Both the position numbers and the translations under genes were made by a program. Below, piece after piece: positions 8,453-14,866 of a DNA stretch of 64,000 nt; the stretch's first letter is position 1, and every line of letters starts with the position of its first letter. Under the pieces are notes generated by a model. The model did no database searches. It saw only the letters and a list, made by a program, of their open reading frames with translations, and had not been told where the DNA came from. The DNA is from Sutcliffiella sp. FSL R7-0096 (GTDB taxonomy: Bacteria > Bacillota > Bacilli > Bacillales > Bacillaceae_I): NCBI RefSeq assembly GCF_038595065.1, contig NZ_CP152003.1:4382001-4446000 (forward strand), read 5' to 3'.

Positions 8453-8565
8453 TTAAGTAATCCAGCTTTCACAAAAATGTTTCTCCAAGCCCTGGCAACA
8501 CTCTGCTTATGACGGCGGGCAAGTGCTTTGCCCAACCGTCTTTTCTGCTTTTTACTTTTCACCAT
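8449..8565 (-). CDS. 38-residue basic peptide
   Basis: A very short gene: MVKSKKQKRRLGKALARRHK then a hydrophobic amphipathic tail ending AGLLK. About a third of residues are Lys or Arg. Its ATG overlaps the stop of the duplicated-domain gene upstream (TAATG) and its TGA overlaps the next ATG (ATGA), which argues strongly that it is translated. GGAG lies 11 nt upstream. A nucleic-acid-binding role is plausible from charge only. Confidence 0.6.
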   Translation of the reverse strand: MVKSKKQKRRLGKALARRHKQSVARAWRNIFVKAGLLK

Positions 8566-9017
8566 TAGTGGACGTTCTCCGGATCCGTCTCTTCATCTTC
8601 ATCCTGGTACTCGTCAAGTGTCAGCTGGCCATCAGCAACCTTCGCTGTTCCATCCTTATCCACGTTGTACTTAATGCCCTCGTGTGCATCATTGAATTCA
8701 TCGATGCTCATTTGAGATTCGATAATGTTTAGCGTGACATCGGATCCAGCCTTCTTGTAAAAATTGAAGGATTGTTCTGCAGAGGTATCGCCTTTTACGA
8801 TAAAGTCAAGAGTCGTTTTCTTGCCATCTTTCGTGGTCTTGCTAAATTCACATGTAAGCTTTTCCTCTACTCCTTCGATTTGCAATTCAACTACTTCACG
8901 AACCAATTGAGAGAGTTCTTGCTTTTTCTCATCCTCACCCTTTACATAGAATTGAATGAGCTCCTTCTTGCTGTCCTTTGTTTGTTTGTTGAAGTTTGCT
9001 TTTACGGTTACTTGCAT
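8565..9017 (-). CDS. phage protein with tandem duplicated domain
   Basis: A 150-residue acidic protein with an internal repeat: residues 8-50 (FNKQTKDSKKELIQFYVKGE onward) align with residues 58-98 (FSKTTKDGKKTTLDFIVKGD onward), each beta-rich. The C-terminal third is acidic and ends DEDEETDPENVH. It lies just downstream of the RuvC-like resolvase, 1 bp after its stop. No family recognised; duplicated small beta domains beside recombination genes suggest a nucleic-acid or protein-binding accessory. Confidence 0.75.
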   Translation of the reverse strand: MQVTVKANFNKQTKDSKKELIQFYVKGEDEKKQELSQLVREVVELQIEGVEEKLTCEFSKTTKDGKKTTLDFIVKGDTSAEQSFNFYKKAGSDVTLNIIESQMSIDEFNDAHEGIKYNVDKDGTAKVADGQLTLDEYQDEDEETDPENVH

Positions 9018-9018
9018 G

Positions 9019-9570
9019 CTAACACGCTCCTTCTAGAATTTTTTGTATGACTTGAGATTGATAGTTTGGTAGCAATGAAGAATTAGTTTCTTGTATAAAA
9101 AAGCATTCCATCGCTATCCGTGCCATGATATATGCATCTACCACGTTGTCACTTTGATGAGTAAAGCCAAAGTGCTCCTCCACTGCTTTCATGACAGCTT
9201 TCTTCTTTTGAGGGCCGGTAAGTCGTTTCTTACTGCCAACTTCTCCAACCCAGCCTGTGACATTCACAAACTTCTTCACAGCATTTGGTGCTGCCTCGTA
9301 ATAGCTCAATTTTCGCTTGTAGAGCTCATTTCTAATGCCATGGTGTAATCCCCCTGCGAACATGGCTTTCTGCGTGTCAAAGGGGAATCCCTCAATGCAA
9401 ATAATGTCTCCTGGTTTAAGATGAGCAACTACATCATTTATCAAAGTGACCATCCGTTTAGGATCCACACTGCCCACTCCTGTTAACTCTTTTGCCCGCA
9501 ATACCTGACAGTGGGCATCCAGAGCGACAAAACCTGTTTTGGATGCTGGATCTATTCCTAAAAACCTCAA
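9019..9570 (-). CDS. RuvC-like Holliday junction resolvase
   Basis: A 183-residue RNase H-fold nuclease. Acidic residues are placed as in RuvC: Asp7 in FLGIDPASKTGF, Glu in IICIEGFPFD near residue 60, and the C-terminal DNVVDAYIMARI pair. The segment KKFVNVTGWVGEVGSKK resembles the loop preceding the last helix in phage resolvases. It would cut branched DNA made during replication and recombination before packaging. It sits downstream of the replication genes and overlaps the upstream stop by 4 bp. Phages of this group often use RusA instead; this one uses a RuvC type. Confidence 0.88.
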   Translation of the reverse strand: MRFLGIDPASKTGFVALDAHCQVLRAKELTGVGSVDPKRMVTLINDVVAHLKPGDIICIEGFPFDTQKAMFAGGLHHGIRNELYKRKLSYYEAAPNAVKKFVNVTGWVGEVGSKKRLTGPQKKKAVMKAVEEHFGFTHQSDNVVDAYIMARIAMECFFIQETNSSLLPNYQSQVIQKILEGAC

Positions 9571-9767
9571 TATCTCTCCTCCTCTTGCATTCTGTAAAAC
9601 TCTGTTTCTAGTTCCTCGACGGTGAGCTCTCTTAAAAGCCGGCCGTCTTGGGCTTCTTGCTTCCCTTTTAAAGAGAGTTCATGAAGCATTACCTGTCTCC
9701 TTAGCTCCATCTTATTCCCAGCAGCTTGCTTCTTCTTCGCAAGCTCCCTCTCGTATCCACTGATCAT
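9567..9767 (-). CDS. small helical phage protein
   Basis: The frame gives 66 residues from 9767 but overlaps the upstream gene by 56 bp. An ATG at 9710, 1 bp after that gene's stop, would give a 47-residue protein (MELRRQVMLHELSLKGKQEA onward), a layout more like its neighbours, though its ribosome site is weak. Charged helix, no family recognised. Confidence 0.55.
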   Translation of the reverse strand: MISGYERELAKKKQAAGNKMELRRQVMLHELSLKGKQEAQDGRLLRELTVEELETEFYRMQEEERY

Positions 9768-9939
9768 TTACTTTGCCATCATACAATCCATCATTTATGT
9801 CATTCTGTACCATTTCGTCTATGTCTTGTTTGGTATATCCTGCAACCAAGCACATTCTTTCGTAATATCCTGCTTTGGGATAACGAAATTTCATAAAGAA
9901 CATTTGAAACTTCCATTTTAATTCACGAAACTTGTTCAT
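9712..9939 (-). CDS. small phage protein, unknown
   Basis: A 75-residue protein starting at the ATG at 9939, which has AGGGGGAG at a good distance; the open frame extends to 9969 without a site. The N-terminus is basic and aromatic (MNKFRELKWKFQMFFMKFRY), the rest acidic. Function not recognised. Confidence 0.65.
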   Translation of the reverse strand: MNKFRELKWKFQMFFMKFRYPKAGYYERMCLVAGYTKQDIDEMVQNDINDGLYDGKVNDQWIREGACEEEASCWE

Positions 9940-10153
9940 TTTTCTCCCCCTGTTCTTTGAATTTGGCAAGGTGCTCGTTCATTTTCCCTCGAAATTTATC
10001 TTGGAAGTAGAAGTGCAGCTTTTCTTCCGAATCATCGAAGCTTAGGACCTTTTTTTCATAGATGAGGAAATCAAGAAGTAATAAAAGAGGCTCCTGGTTG
10101 TAATCAACGGCATCCAGATACCAATCCCTAATTAGCTTGGGCATGTCGGTCAT
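9923..10153 (-). CDS. small phage protein following DnaB
   Basis: About 76 residues from ATG at 10153 (or 73 from 10144). The frame remains open to 10237, but that part lies within dnaB. Sequence PKLIRDWYLDAVDYNQEPLL and an aromatic acidic centre look like an all-helical small domain. It overlaps dnaB by 26 bp. No recognised family; its place suggests a helicase or replication accessory. Confidence 0.6.
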   Translation of the reverse strand: MTDMPKLIRDWYLDAVDYNQEPLLLLLDFLIYEKKVLSFDDSEEKLHFYFQDKFRGKMNEHLAKFKEQGEKNEQVS

Positions 10154-11438
10154 GTAAATCCCGCATTCTCTGTGTTTTTTTGTTGTAATAGATATCCACC
10201 TTTCCAGTTGGGCCATTACGCTGCTTGGCAATATCAATTTCTAAAATGCTCTTTTTTTCAGAATCGGCATTATAGTATTCATCTCGATAAAGGAATCCAA
10301 TGACGTCCGCATCTTGCTCAATGCTTCCACTTTCCCTTAAGTCGGACATTACCGGTCTTTTGTTGGATCGTTGTTCCACTCCCCGTGATAACTGAGCAAG
10401 GGTAAGGACAGGACACTTAAACTCTTTGGCCATTCCTTTTAATGCAGCACTAATTTCTGATACCTGCAGATGGGCATTCCCATTGTGGCTTTCTTCTGGC
10501 TTGATCAAGGTGAGATAGTCAATCATCACCAGAAGCTTTTTATCCGGATTTTCCCGTTTCACGTCTCGGATATGAGCACGCATTTCATTCACCGTCTGAC
10601 CAGGCTTATCAAATATCTGCATGTTGATCCGTTCCAACAACCCAATGGCTGCCACCCAATTCTCATGATCCTTGTCATCAAAATAATGGTATGGGTTTCG
10701 TGCTTTAATACCTTCTATTCCGCCAAGAAGGCATAACATGCGTTTAATTAGGCTTTCCGCGCTCATTTCTAGGGAGAAGATGACCGGGATGGCTCCCTTA
10801 TATCCAGCATTGGCAGCAATGTTCAGAATAAGTGCTGTCTTCCCCATGGAGGGCCTTGCCCCGATGATGATACTGTCCTCATCCTGAAATCCATCTGTCA
10901 TGTCATCGAGGTCCTGGAAGCCACTCGGGATCCCGGAATAGCCTTTTTCCTTCTTGATAAGTGGCAGCTGATACATTTGGACCAGGTGCTCTTTGAGATC
11001 AAACTTTTCCTTTGTCCCTGTTTTATCTATGTCATTCAGCTGCTTGATCATCTTTTGAATATCACTCGAGTCAAATTCCTGTTTATCCACAATCGGCTTC
11101 AAGATATTGTGGATATTTTGTTTCTTCCAGGCATCGATGACAGCTGCTTCATAATTCCGGAATGCATGGATGGAAGGGACACTTTCTTTTAAGAGGGAAA
11201 GATGGCCCGTTCCACCTAATCGAGAAAGGTTGTTGCGTCCAATCAGTTCAATGATTGTTATGGCATTAATCGGTTCGTCCTTTTCACCAATCTTTTTCAT
11301 GGCCGTAAACAATTCCTTGTTTTGATAGTGCTGGAAGTGTTCAGGCTTTGTTACTAGTTCATTTAATATGCTGTTATCAATGAGTATGCAGCCTAGTAAG
11401 GCGCATTCTGCTTCGTAGTTATTAATCACGCGATCCAC
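10128..11438 (-). CDS. replicative DNA helicase, DnaB family
   Basis: A 436-residue hexameric helicase for phage replication. The N-terminal domain (residues 5-110, YEAECALLGCILIDNSILNE) is followed by the RecA-like motor with Walker A GARPSMGKTALIL near residue 193, Walker B LLVMIDYLTL, and the C-terminal motifs SDLRESGSIEQDADVI and IAKQRNGPTGK, the last containing the arginine finger region. Length is normal for the family (about 440-450). It overlaps the loader gene by 17 bp. With RepO-like initiator and loader upstream it forms a complete lambda/SPP1-like initiation set. Confidence 0.95.
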   Translation of the reverse strand: MDRVINNYEAECALLGCILIDNSILNELVTKPEHFQHYQNKELFTAMKKIGEKDEPINAITIIELIGRNNLSRLGGTGHLSLLKESVPSIHAFRNYEAAVIDAWKKQNIHNILKPIVDKQEFDSSDIQKMIKQLNDIDKTGTKEKFDLKEHLVQMYQLPLIKKEKGYSGIPSGFQDLDDMTDGFQDEDSIIIGARPSMGKTALILNIAANAGYKGAIPVIFSLEMSAESLIKRMLCLLGGIEGIKARNPYHYFDDKDHENWVAAIGLLERINMQIFDKPGQTVNEMRAHIRDVKRENPDKKLLVMIDYLTLIKPEESHNGNAHLQVSEISAALKGMAKEFKCPVLTLAQLSRGVEQRSNKRPVMSDLRESGSIEQDADVIGFLYRDEYYNADSEKKSILEIDIAKQRNGPTGKVDIYYNKKTQRMRDLHDRHAQAN

Positions 11439-11730
11439 TCCGTAACTTTCTCATGTATTCCAGGTGCTCATGGTTCACTTTTGACTCGGATGGTTCTTCA
11501 TAAAGATCTGCGATGGTAGGTGGGAATTTGTTTTTAGTGCAATGATTATCAAACCTTCTCATTACGCATTTAAAATCCTGATTTCTCAAAAGTCTATGCC
11601 AAGCTTCAACAAGCTTTATCATTTTATCCGTTGCTGTTTCCCCATCATTTAAATTGAAATTCCGACTAAATGGTTGATTGTAGAAAAGCTCAATCTGTTC
11701 TATCAAACTTACAACCTCTTTTTTATTCAT
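11422..11730 (-). CDS. helicase loader, SPP1 G39P-like
   Basis: A 102-residue protein resembling SPP1 gene 39 product, the loader and inhibitor of the phage helicase. The conserved core is visible: a helix with VEAWHRLLRNQDFKCVMRRF and then NKFPPTIADLYEE, matching the family's PPTIADL motif. It would hold DnaB until contact with the origin-bound initiator. It is between repO-like and dnaB genes with 8- and 17-bp overlaps. Confidence 0.88.
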   Translation of the reverse strand: MNKKEVVSLIEQIELFYNQPFSRNFNLNDGETATDKMIKLVEAWHRLLRNQDFKCVMRRFDNHCTKNKFPPTIADLYEEPSESKVNHEHLEYMRKLRSGSRD

Positions 11731-12496
11731 CTTCCATACCTTCCTTCAAAGCTTTCCAATCAAGTGATTTAGCTGCTTTCTTCTTCACTTTCGAATCAAA
11801 CTCATTGTGATTTGCTTTAACAGCATCTAAAGTTAAACGATTGTTTTTATGGTGATCCAACAGAATCTTGTCAATATACTGCATTGGATGTTTTGCTTCA
11901 TTCGTTTTAGCTCTAGTAATCACTTCACAGATGATTTCTTCTGGATTTACAAACTGACTATCATCTAACCAGTAATTAAATTTATTGATAACTGAACTTG
12001 ATAATAGACCAAAATTTTTCTCATATTCTTTAAAAGGATTTATGTTCATCTCATATGCATCTTTCTTTATATTTTTCTTTAAGTTCTTTCTTTCTTCTTT
12101 GGTAGAATTACCAATAGTGCCTTTGGTAACTTTACCAATAGTGCCTTTGGTAGAATTACCAATGGTAGAACTACCAATAGTTTCACTTTCTAACCATTCG
12201 TCATGATTTTTATTGAAGCTAATTATCCTAGGTTTTCCTCTTTTAACTTTCTGGACAATTATCTTTCTTTGTTCTAGCTTTATTAATTCTCTTTGTAGTT
12301 GCCTTTGATCGTACTCTGTTGCAGTTCCTATAAAGCTTAGTGAAAACTCATGCTCTTTTCTGTTAAAACCATATGTGTATCTCCAGATGACAAAGAGTAT
12401 TCTATACTGTATTGGGCTTAGCTTTGTTTTTGCCATCTGCTCGAATATATCGTTTGCAATTCTTGTAAATCCGTTTTCTAGTTGTACATCCGCCAA
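11723..12496 (-). CDS. phage replication initiator, RepO N-terminal domain
   Basis: Origin-binding protein. Residues 1-95 form the winged-helix RepO domain (LENGFTRIANDIFEQMAKTK, then SPIQYRILFVIWRYTYGFNR). A linker of repeated TIGNSTKG/TIGKVTKG units is encoded by the iterons at 12098-12180. The C-terminal part (residues 150-257) is helical and would contact the helicase loader. The open frame reaches 12505, but TTG at 12496 has AAGGAGGTG at 6 nt and gives the family-typical start MADVQLENGF. Having the origin inside the initiator gene copies the lambda O arrangement. Confidence 0.9.
   Translation of the reverse strand: MADVQLENGFTRIANDIFEQMAKTKLSPIQYRILFVIWRYTYGFNRKEHEFSLSFIGTATEYDQRQLQRELIKLEQRKIIVQKVKRGKPRIISFNKNHDEWLESETIGSSTIGNSTKGTIGKVTKGTIGNSTKEERKNLKKNIKKDAYEMNINPFKEYEKNFGLLSSSVINKFNYWLDDSQFVNPEEIICEVITRAKTNEAKHPMQYIDKILLDHHKNNRLTLDAVKANHNEFDSKVKKKAAKSLDWKALKEGMEDE
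12098..12180. repeat. iterons: likely phage replication origin
   Basis: Four copies of the palindrome TGGTA-N4-TACCA at 12100-12113, 12124-12137, 12148-12161 and 12163-12176. The first three are spaced 24 bp and have the repeat TTTGGTAGAATTACCAATAG with small changes; the last is 15 bp on. A T-rich (one strand pyrimidine) tract at 12030-12097 adjoins them and could melt. They lie inside the initiator gene, as lambda ori lies in gene O. Assignment as origin is inference from this layout. Confidence 0.8.
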
Positions 12497-12509
12497 GCCC
12501 AACACCTCC

Positions 12510-12686
12510 TTACTTCTTGATGCATATTACAATGTCAGGCAAATTTTCGCCTCTTGGCATAATCTTCATGGGATACAACCGGGGATAATAGAGGTTTATG
12601 TACCCCTTTATATATCTGATATAAAGATTCTTGTTCCCGGCTGCTAACCATTTGTAGGTGTATGGTATCAGCACCTGCTTGTCCAT
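12510..12686 (-). CDS. 58-residue phage protein, unknown
   Basis: A short gene filling the gap between recT and the initiator: MDKQVLIPYTYKWLAAGNKN and a Tyr-rich centre (LYIRYIKGYINLYYPRLYPM). It starts 1 bp after the recT stop, and its end overlaps the ribosome site of the initiator gene, consistent with coupling. No family recognised; rich in Tyr and Lys. Confidence 0.7.
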   Translation of the reverse strand: MDKQVLIPYTYKWLAAGNKNLYIRYIKGYINLYYPRLYPMKIMPRGENLPDIVICIKK

Positions 12687-12687
12687 C

Positions 12688-13590
12688 TTAGTCCAGCGTC
12701 ATTCCCTCAAAATCGTCAAAGCTCATTGCTTCTGCATCCTGCTTTTCTTCTTGTTTAGGAAAACTAAAGTCTATCAACTTATTAAGGGCCACCGTTTCCT
12801 GCAGTGTTAGTTCCTTGCCTTTCTTTTCAAACTTCTCCTGGACGAATTTGTTCAAATCGGTCTTGGTAACACCACGTTCTTTGGTCTTTTTCTGAATTTC
12901 GGCCCAAACTTTTGCAAGTTCTTCATCCGGATCAATCACCTTGTCACCAGTGTCAACACTATTTTTCTCAGGCGTAATATCTACCCTCTGGCGCGGTTCG
13001 TATTGGTCATAAGCATCTTGCTGTGTTTGATCGTCATCTACTTCAATACCAAACTGCAATTTAAGAGCACGTTTCAACGCATGTTTTTTGAACATATCAT
13101 TGTAGTACGTTTTCCACTGGCTCCCTTGCTTGTTTCGTAAGTGTTCCACCTCTTCGGCTTCAATAATAATCACTTTATCTGGATATCCTTCACGGCGTGC
13201 AATGGCGTAGGCAGCTGCCACTTTCCCCCGTGGAAATTTTATAGAGTGCTTGGTAATCTTAAGTTCCTGAGTTTCTGAATCAATTTCCACCTCAAACTCA
13301 TCGTTCTCATGTACCAGTTGAGTAGTAACTCCTTTGTAATCATCCCGTTGCTGGGCCAAGTATTGAATCCCTTCCACGGAAACCTGGATGCTCATCTGGT
13401 TTCCATACTTGATGAAGTAAATATGGTTCTTGAAAGGATCCAGTCCATTGTGTTTGCAGATTTGGATGAAGAGAGCAAGCTCCTCATTTGTTGCGTTCTT
13501 AGCAATGCTGTTGACCACTACCTCCAATTCTTTCTGGGTAAAGTAGTATTCAAATTCCTTCGTGTTGATAGCTGCCAATTGATTACTCAT
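12688..13590 (-). CDS. single-strand annealing protein, Bet/RecT family
   Basis: A 300-residue recombinase that anneals complementary single strands in phage recombination. The Bet-type core is evident: EELALFIQICKHNGLDPFKN, then HIYFIKYGNQMSIQVSVEGI, VAAAYAIARREGYPD and WKTYYNDMFKKHALKRALK. The acidic C-terminus (residues 255-300, ending FDDFEGMTLD) would bind SSB. No YqaJ- or lambda-type exonuclease is next to it; a SbcC-like ATPase gene lies upstream instead. It overlaps the 86-residue gene upstream by 8 bp. Confidence 0.92.
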   Translation of the reverse strand: MSNQLAAINTKEFEYYFTQKELEVVVNSIAKNATNEELALFIQICKHNGLDPFKNHIYFIKYGNQMSIQVSVEGIQYLAQQRDDYKGVTTQLVHENDEFEVEIDSETQELKITKHSIKFPRGKVAAAYAIARREGYPDKVIIIEAEEVEHLRNKQGSQWKTYYNDMFKKHALKRALKLQFGIEVDDDQTQQDAYDQYEPRQRVDITPEKNSVDTGDKVIDPDEELAKVWAEIQKKTKERGVTKTDLNKFVQEKFEKKGKELTLQETVALNKLIDFSFPKQEEKQDAEAMSFDDFEGMTLD

Positions 13591-13840
13591 TAATAATTAC
13601 CTCCTCGATTTCCTCAGTTTGGATATCATGAACTGTATGCTTAAATACCTTTCCGTTTAAAGAACTAGCAACTTTTGTTGCAAAATCCTCTTTAACAAAT
13701 TTCGTAGCATTTCTCCCATAGAAAGTTATTAATTCGTTGTTTGTTCCAAACCCTTCTACCTTCGTCACAACTCGATTTCCTACTTGAACTGTGTAGAAAG
13801 TGCTAGTCTCATTCTTTAACACCTTGGACTCTTTCTCCAT
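13583..13840 (-). CDS. small phage protein upstream of bet
   Basis: An 85-residue protein from ATG at 13840, which has GGAGG nine bases upstream and overlaps the previous stop (TGATG). The pattern is beta-rich (TFYTVQVGNRVVTKVEGFGT). No family is recognised with confidence. Operon position suggests an accessory to the recombination module. Confidence 0.7.
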   Translation of the reverse strand: MEKESKVLKNETSTFYTVQVGNRVVTKVEGFGTNNELITFYGRNATKFVKEDFATKVASSLNGKVFKHTVHDIQTEEIEEVIINE

Positions 13841-14295
13841 CACAACTTTCCTCCTCCGTAGTTATCCGATATCATCATGGCGAAGTTGGCCATGTTTGCG
13901 CATCTTAGTGTAATTTCATACTTATCATGGTCCTCTTTGGCGAGCTCTTTTTCCAACTTCACAGCGTTCTTTCCAAGCTCTCGAAGAAGATACTCATGAT
14001 GTTCTCTACGCCAGTGTCCTTTTTGTTCGTTTGAAGCAAGCTGTAATTCCATAGCCTGAGCAAATTCCCTTACTTCTTTTCTTGGGCCAGGTTGCGGATC
14101 CATTTGCTGAACAAAGTTGGCAACCTCATCACCTAGTTCAAAAACATGAACACAATCCCTGTCAGATCCCATTCGAAGGGCGATCATTTCACTTGTCGGA
14201 TGGTCCCTGTACGTTTCTAATAAAGGATTATTTTGAAATGCATCTTTCGCCTTTTCTACAAATTGCAAGTGCTGATTAGTTATCTGATGGGTCAT
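13840..14295 (-). CDS. MazG-like helical phage protein, degenerate
   Basis: A 151-residue protein. The segment FAQAMELQLASNEQKGHWRR, then YLLRELGKNAVKLEKEL and MANFAMMISDN resembles the all-helical MazG/dATP-dGTP pyrophosphohydrolase proteins of Bacillus phages, which read roughly WLLxRLxEEVxELxxAL ... EAVDVANFAMMIAD. Here the two key acidic positions after the first helix are Lys and Asn, and EAVDVANF is CANMANF, so metal ligands seem lost. I infer a non-catalytic or binding role, with family membership itself only probable. Confidence 0.55.
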   Translation of the reverse strand: MTHQITNQHLQFVEKAKDAFQNNPLLETYRDHPTSEMIALRMGSDRDCVHVFELGDEVANFVQQMDPQPGPRKEVREFAQAMELQLASNEQKGHWRREHHEYLLRELGKNAVKLEKELAKEDHDKYEITLRCANMANFAMMISDNYGGGKL

Positions 14296-14438
14296 TTAGT
14301 TGCTTCCTCCTTCAATTGCTCAGACACACATTTAATATGGCAAAACAAATCTTTTCCTCGTTTCCAAACTGTGTCTCCTTGATAGATTGGCTTTTCACAG
14401 TTTATATTGGCACATACATTAATGGGGTCCTTACTCAT
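14292..14438 (-). CDS. 48-residue zinc-ribbon-like protein
   Basis: A short gene with four cysteines in two pairs: CANINC near residues 9-14 and CHIKC near residues 37-41, separated by a beta-rich stretch (IYQGDTVWKRGKDLF). The layout resembles small treble-clef or zinc-ribbon proteins. ATG overlaps the upstream stop (TAATG) and TGA overlaps the next ATG. Probably metal-binding; role unknown. Confidence 0.7.
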   Translation of the reverse strand: MSKDPINVCANINCEKPIYQGDTVWKRGKDLFCHIKCVSEQLKEEATK

Positions 14439-14866
14439 TAGTAATTACTCTTATCGAATTGAACTGTGATAGAGGGTCTCCATTCATTTTCAAGATTGGA
14501 AACAGTATTGTTTATCATTGTCTTGGTAAAAGCTTCAATACTTCTTTCACTGGACAATTGTTTCTTCAACTCCTTCTTTATTGAATCCCGATGCTCTTGA
14601 ATTAGTTCAACCGCTAACTCCTTGCACATTTCTGTTACAGTGTTATGAACATGAAAATCTATTAAATTAAATTTATTGTCATGAGAGTAGGTGCTAACCT
14701 TACCGTTCTTATCAACTTTGGTCATTAACATTGTTTTCACCGCACTGCCCACTAGCTCATCCTTCACTCCAAGTGCTTCAACTATGCTAGCTTGAACAAC
14801 GTTTTTAACAATTTCACCAATATACTTTTCATCAACTTTTAAATCTAAGCCCATAATGTTACTCAT
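14438..14866 (-). CDS. phage protein coupled to SbcC-like ATPase
   Basis: A 142-residue protein, helical with a central segment NLIDFHVHNTVTEMCKELAV and a basic C-terminal helix. The ATG overlaps the ATPase stop (ATGA), so the two are probably made in similar amounts. No family recognised. It could be a partner of the ATPase, as SbcC-type proteins usually work with a nuclease, but I see no nuclease motif. Confidence 0.7.
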   Translation of the reverse strand: MSNIMGLDLKVDEKYIGEIVKNVVQASIVEALGVKDELVGSAVKTMLMTKVDKNGKVSTYSHDNKFNLIDFHVHNTVTEMCKELAVELIQEHRDSIKKELKKQLSSERSIEAFTKTMINNTVSNLENEWRPSITVQFDKSNY

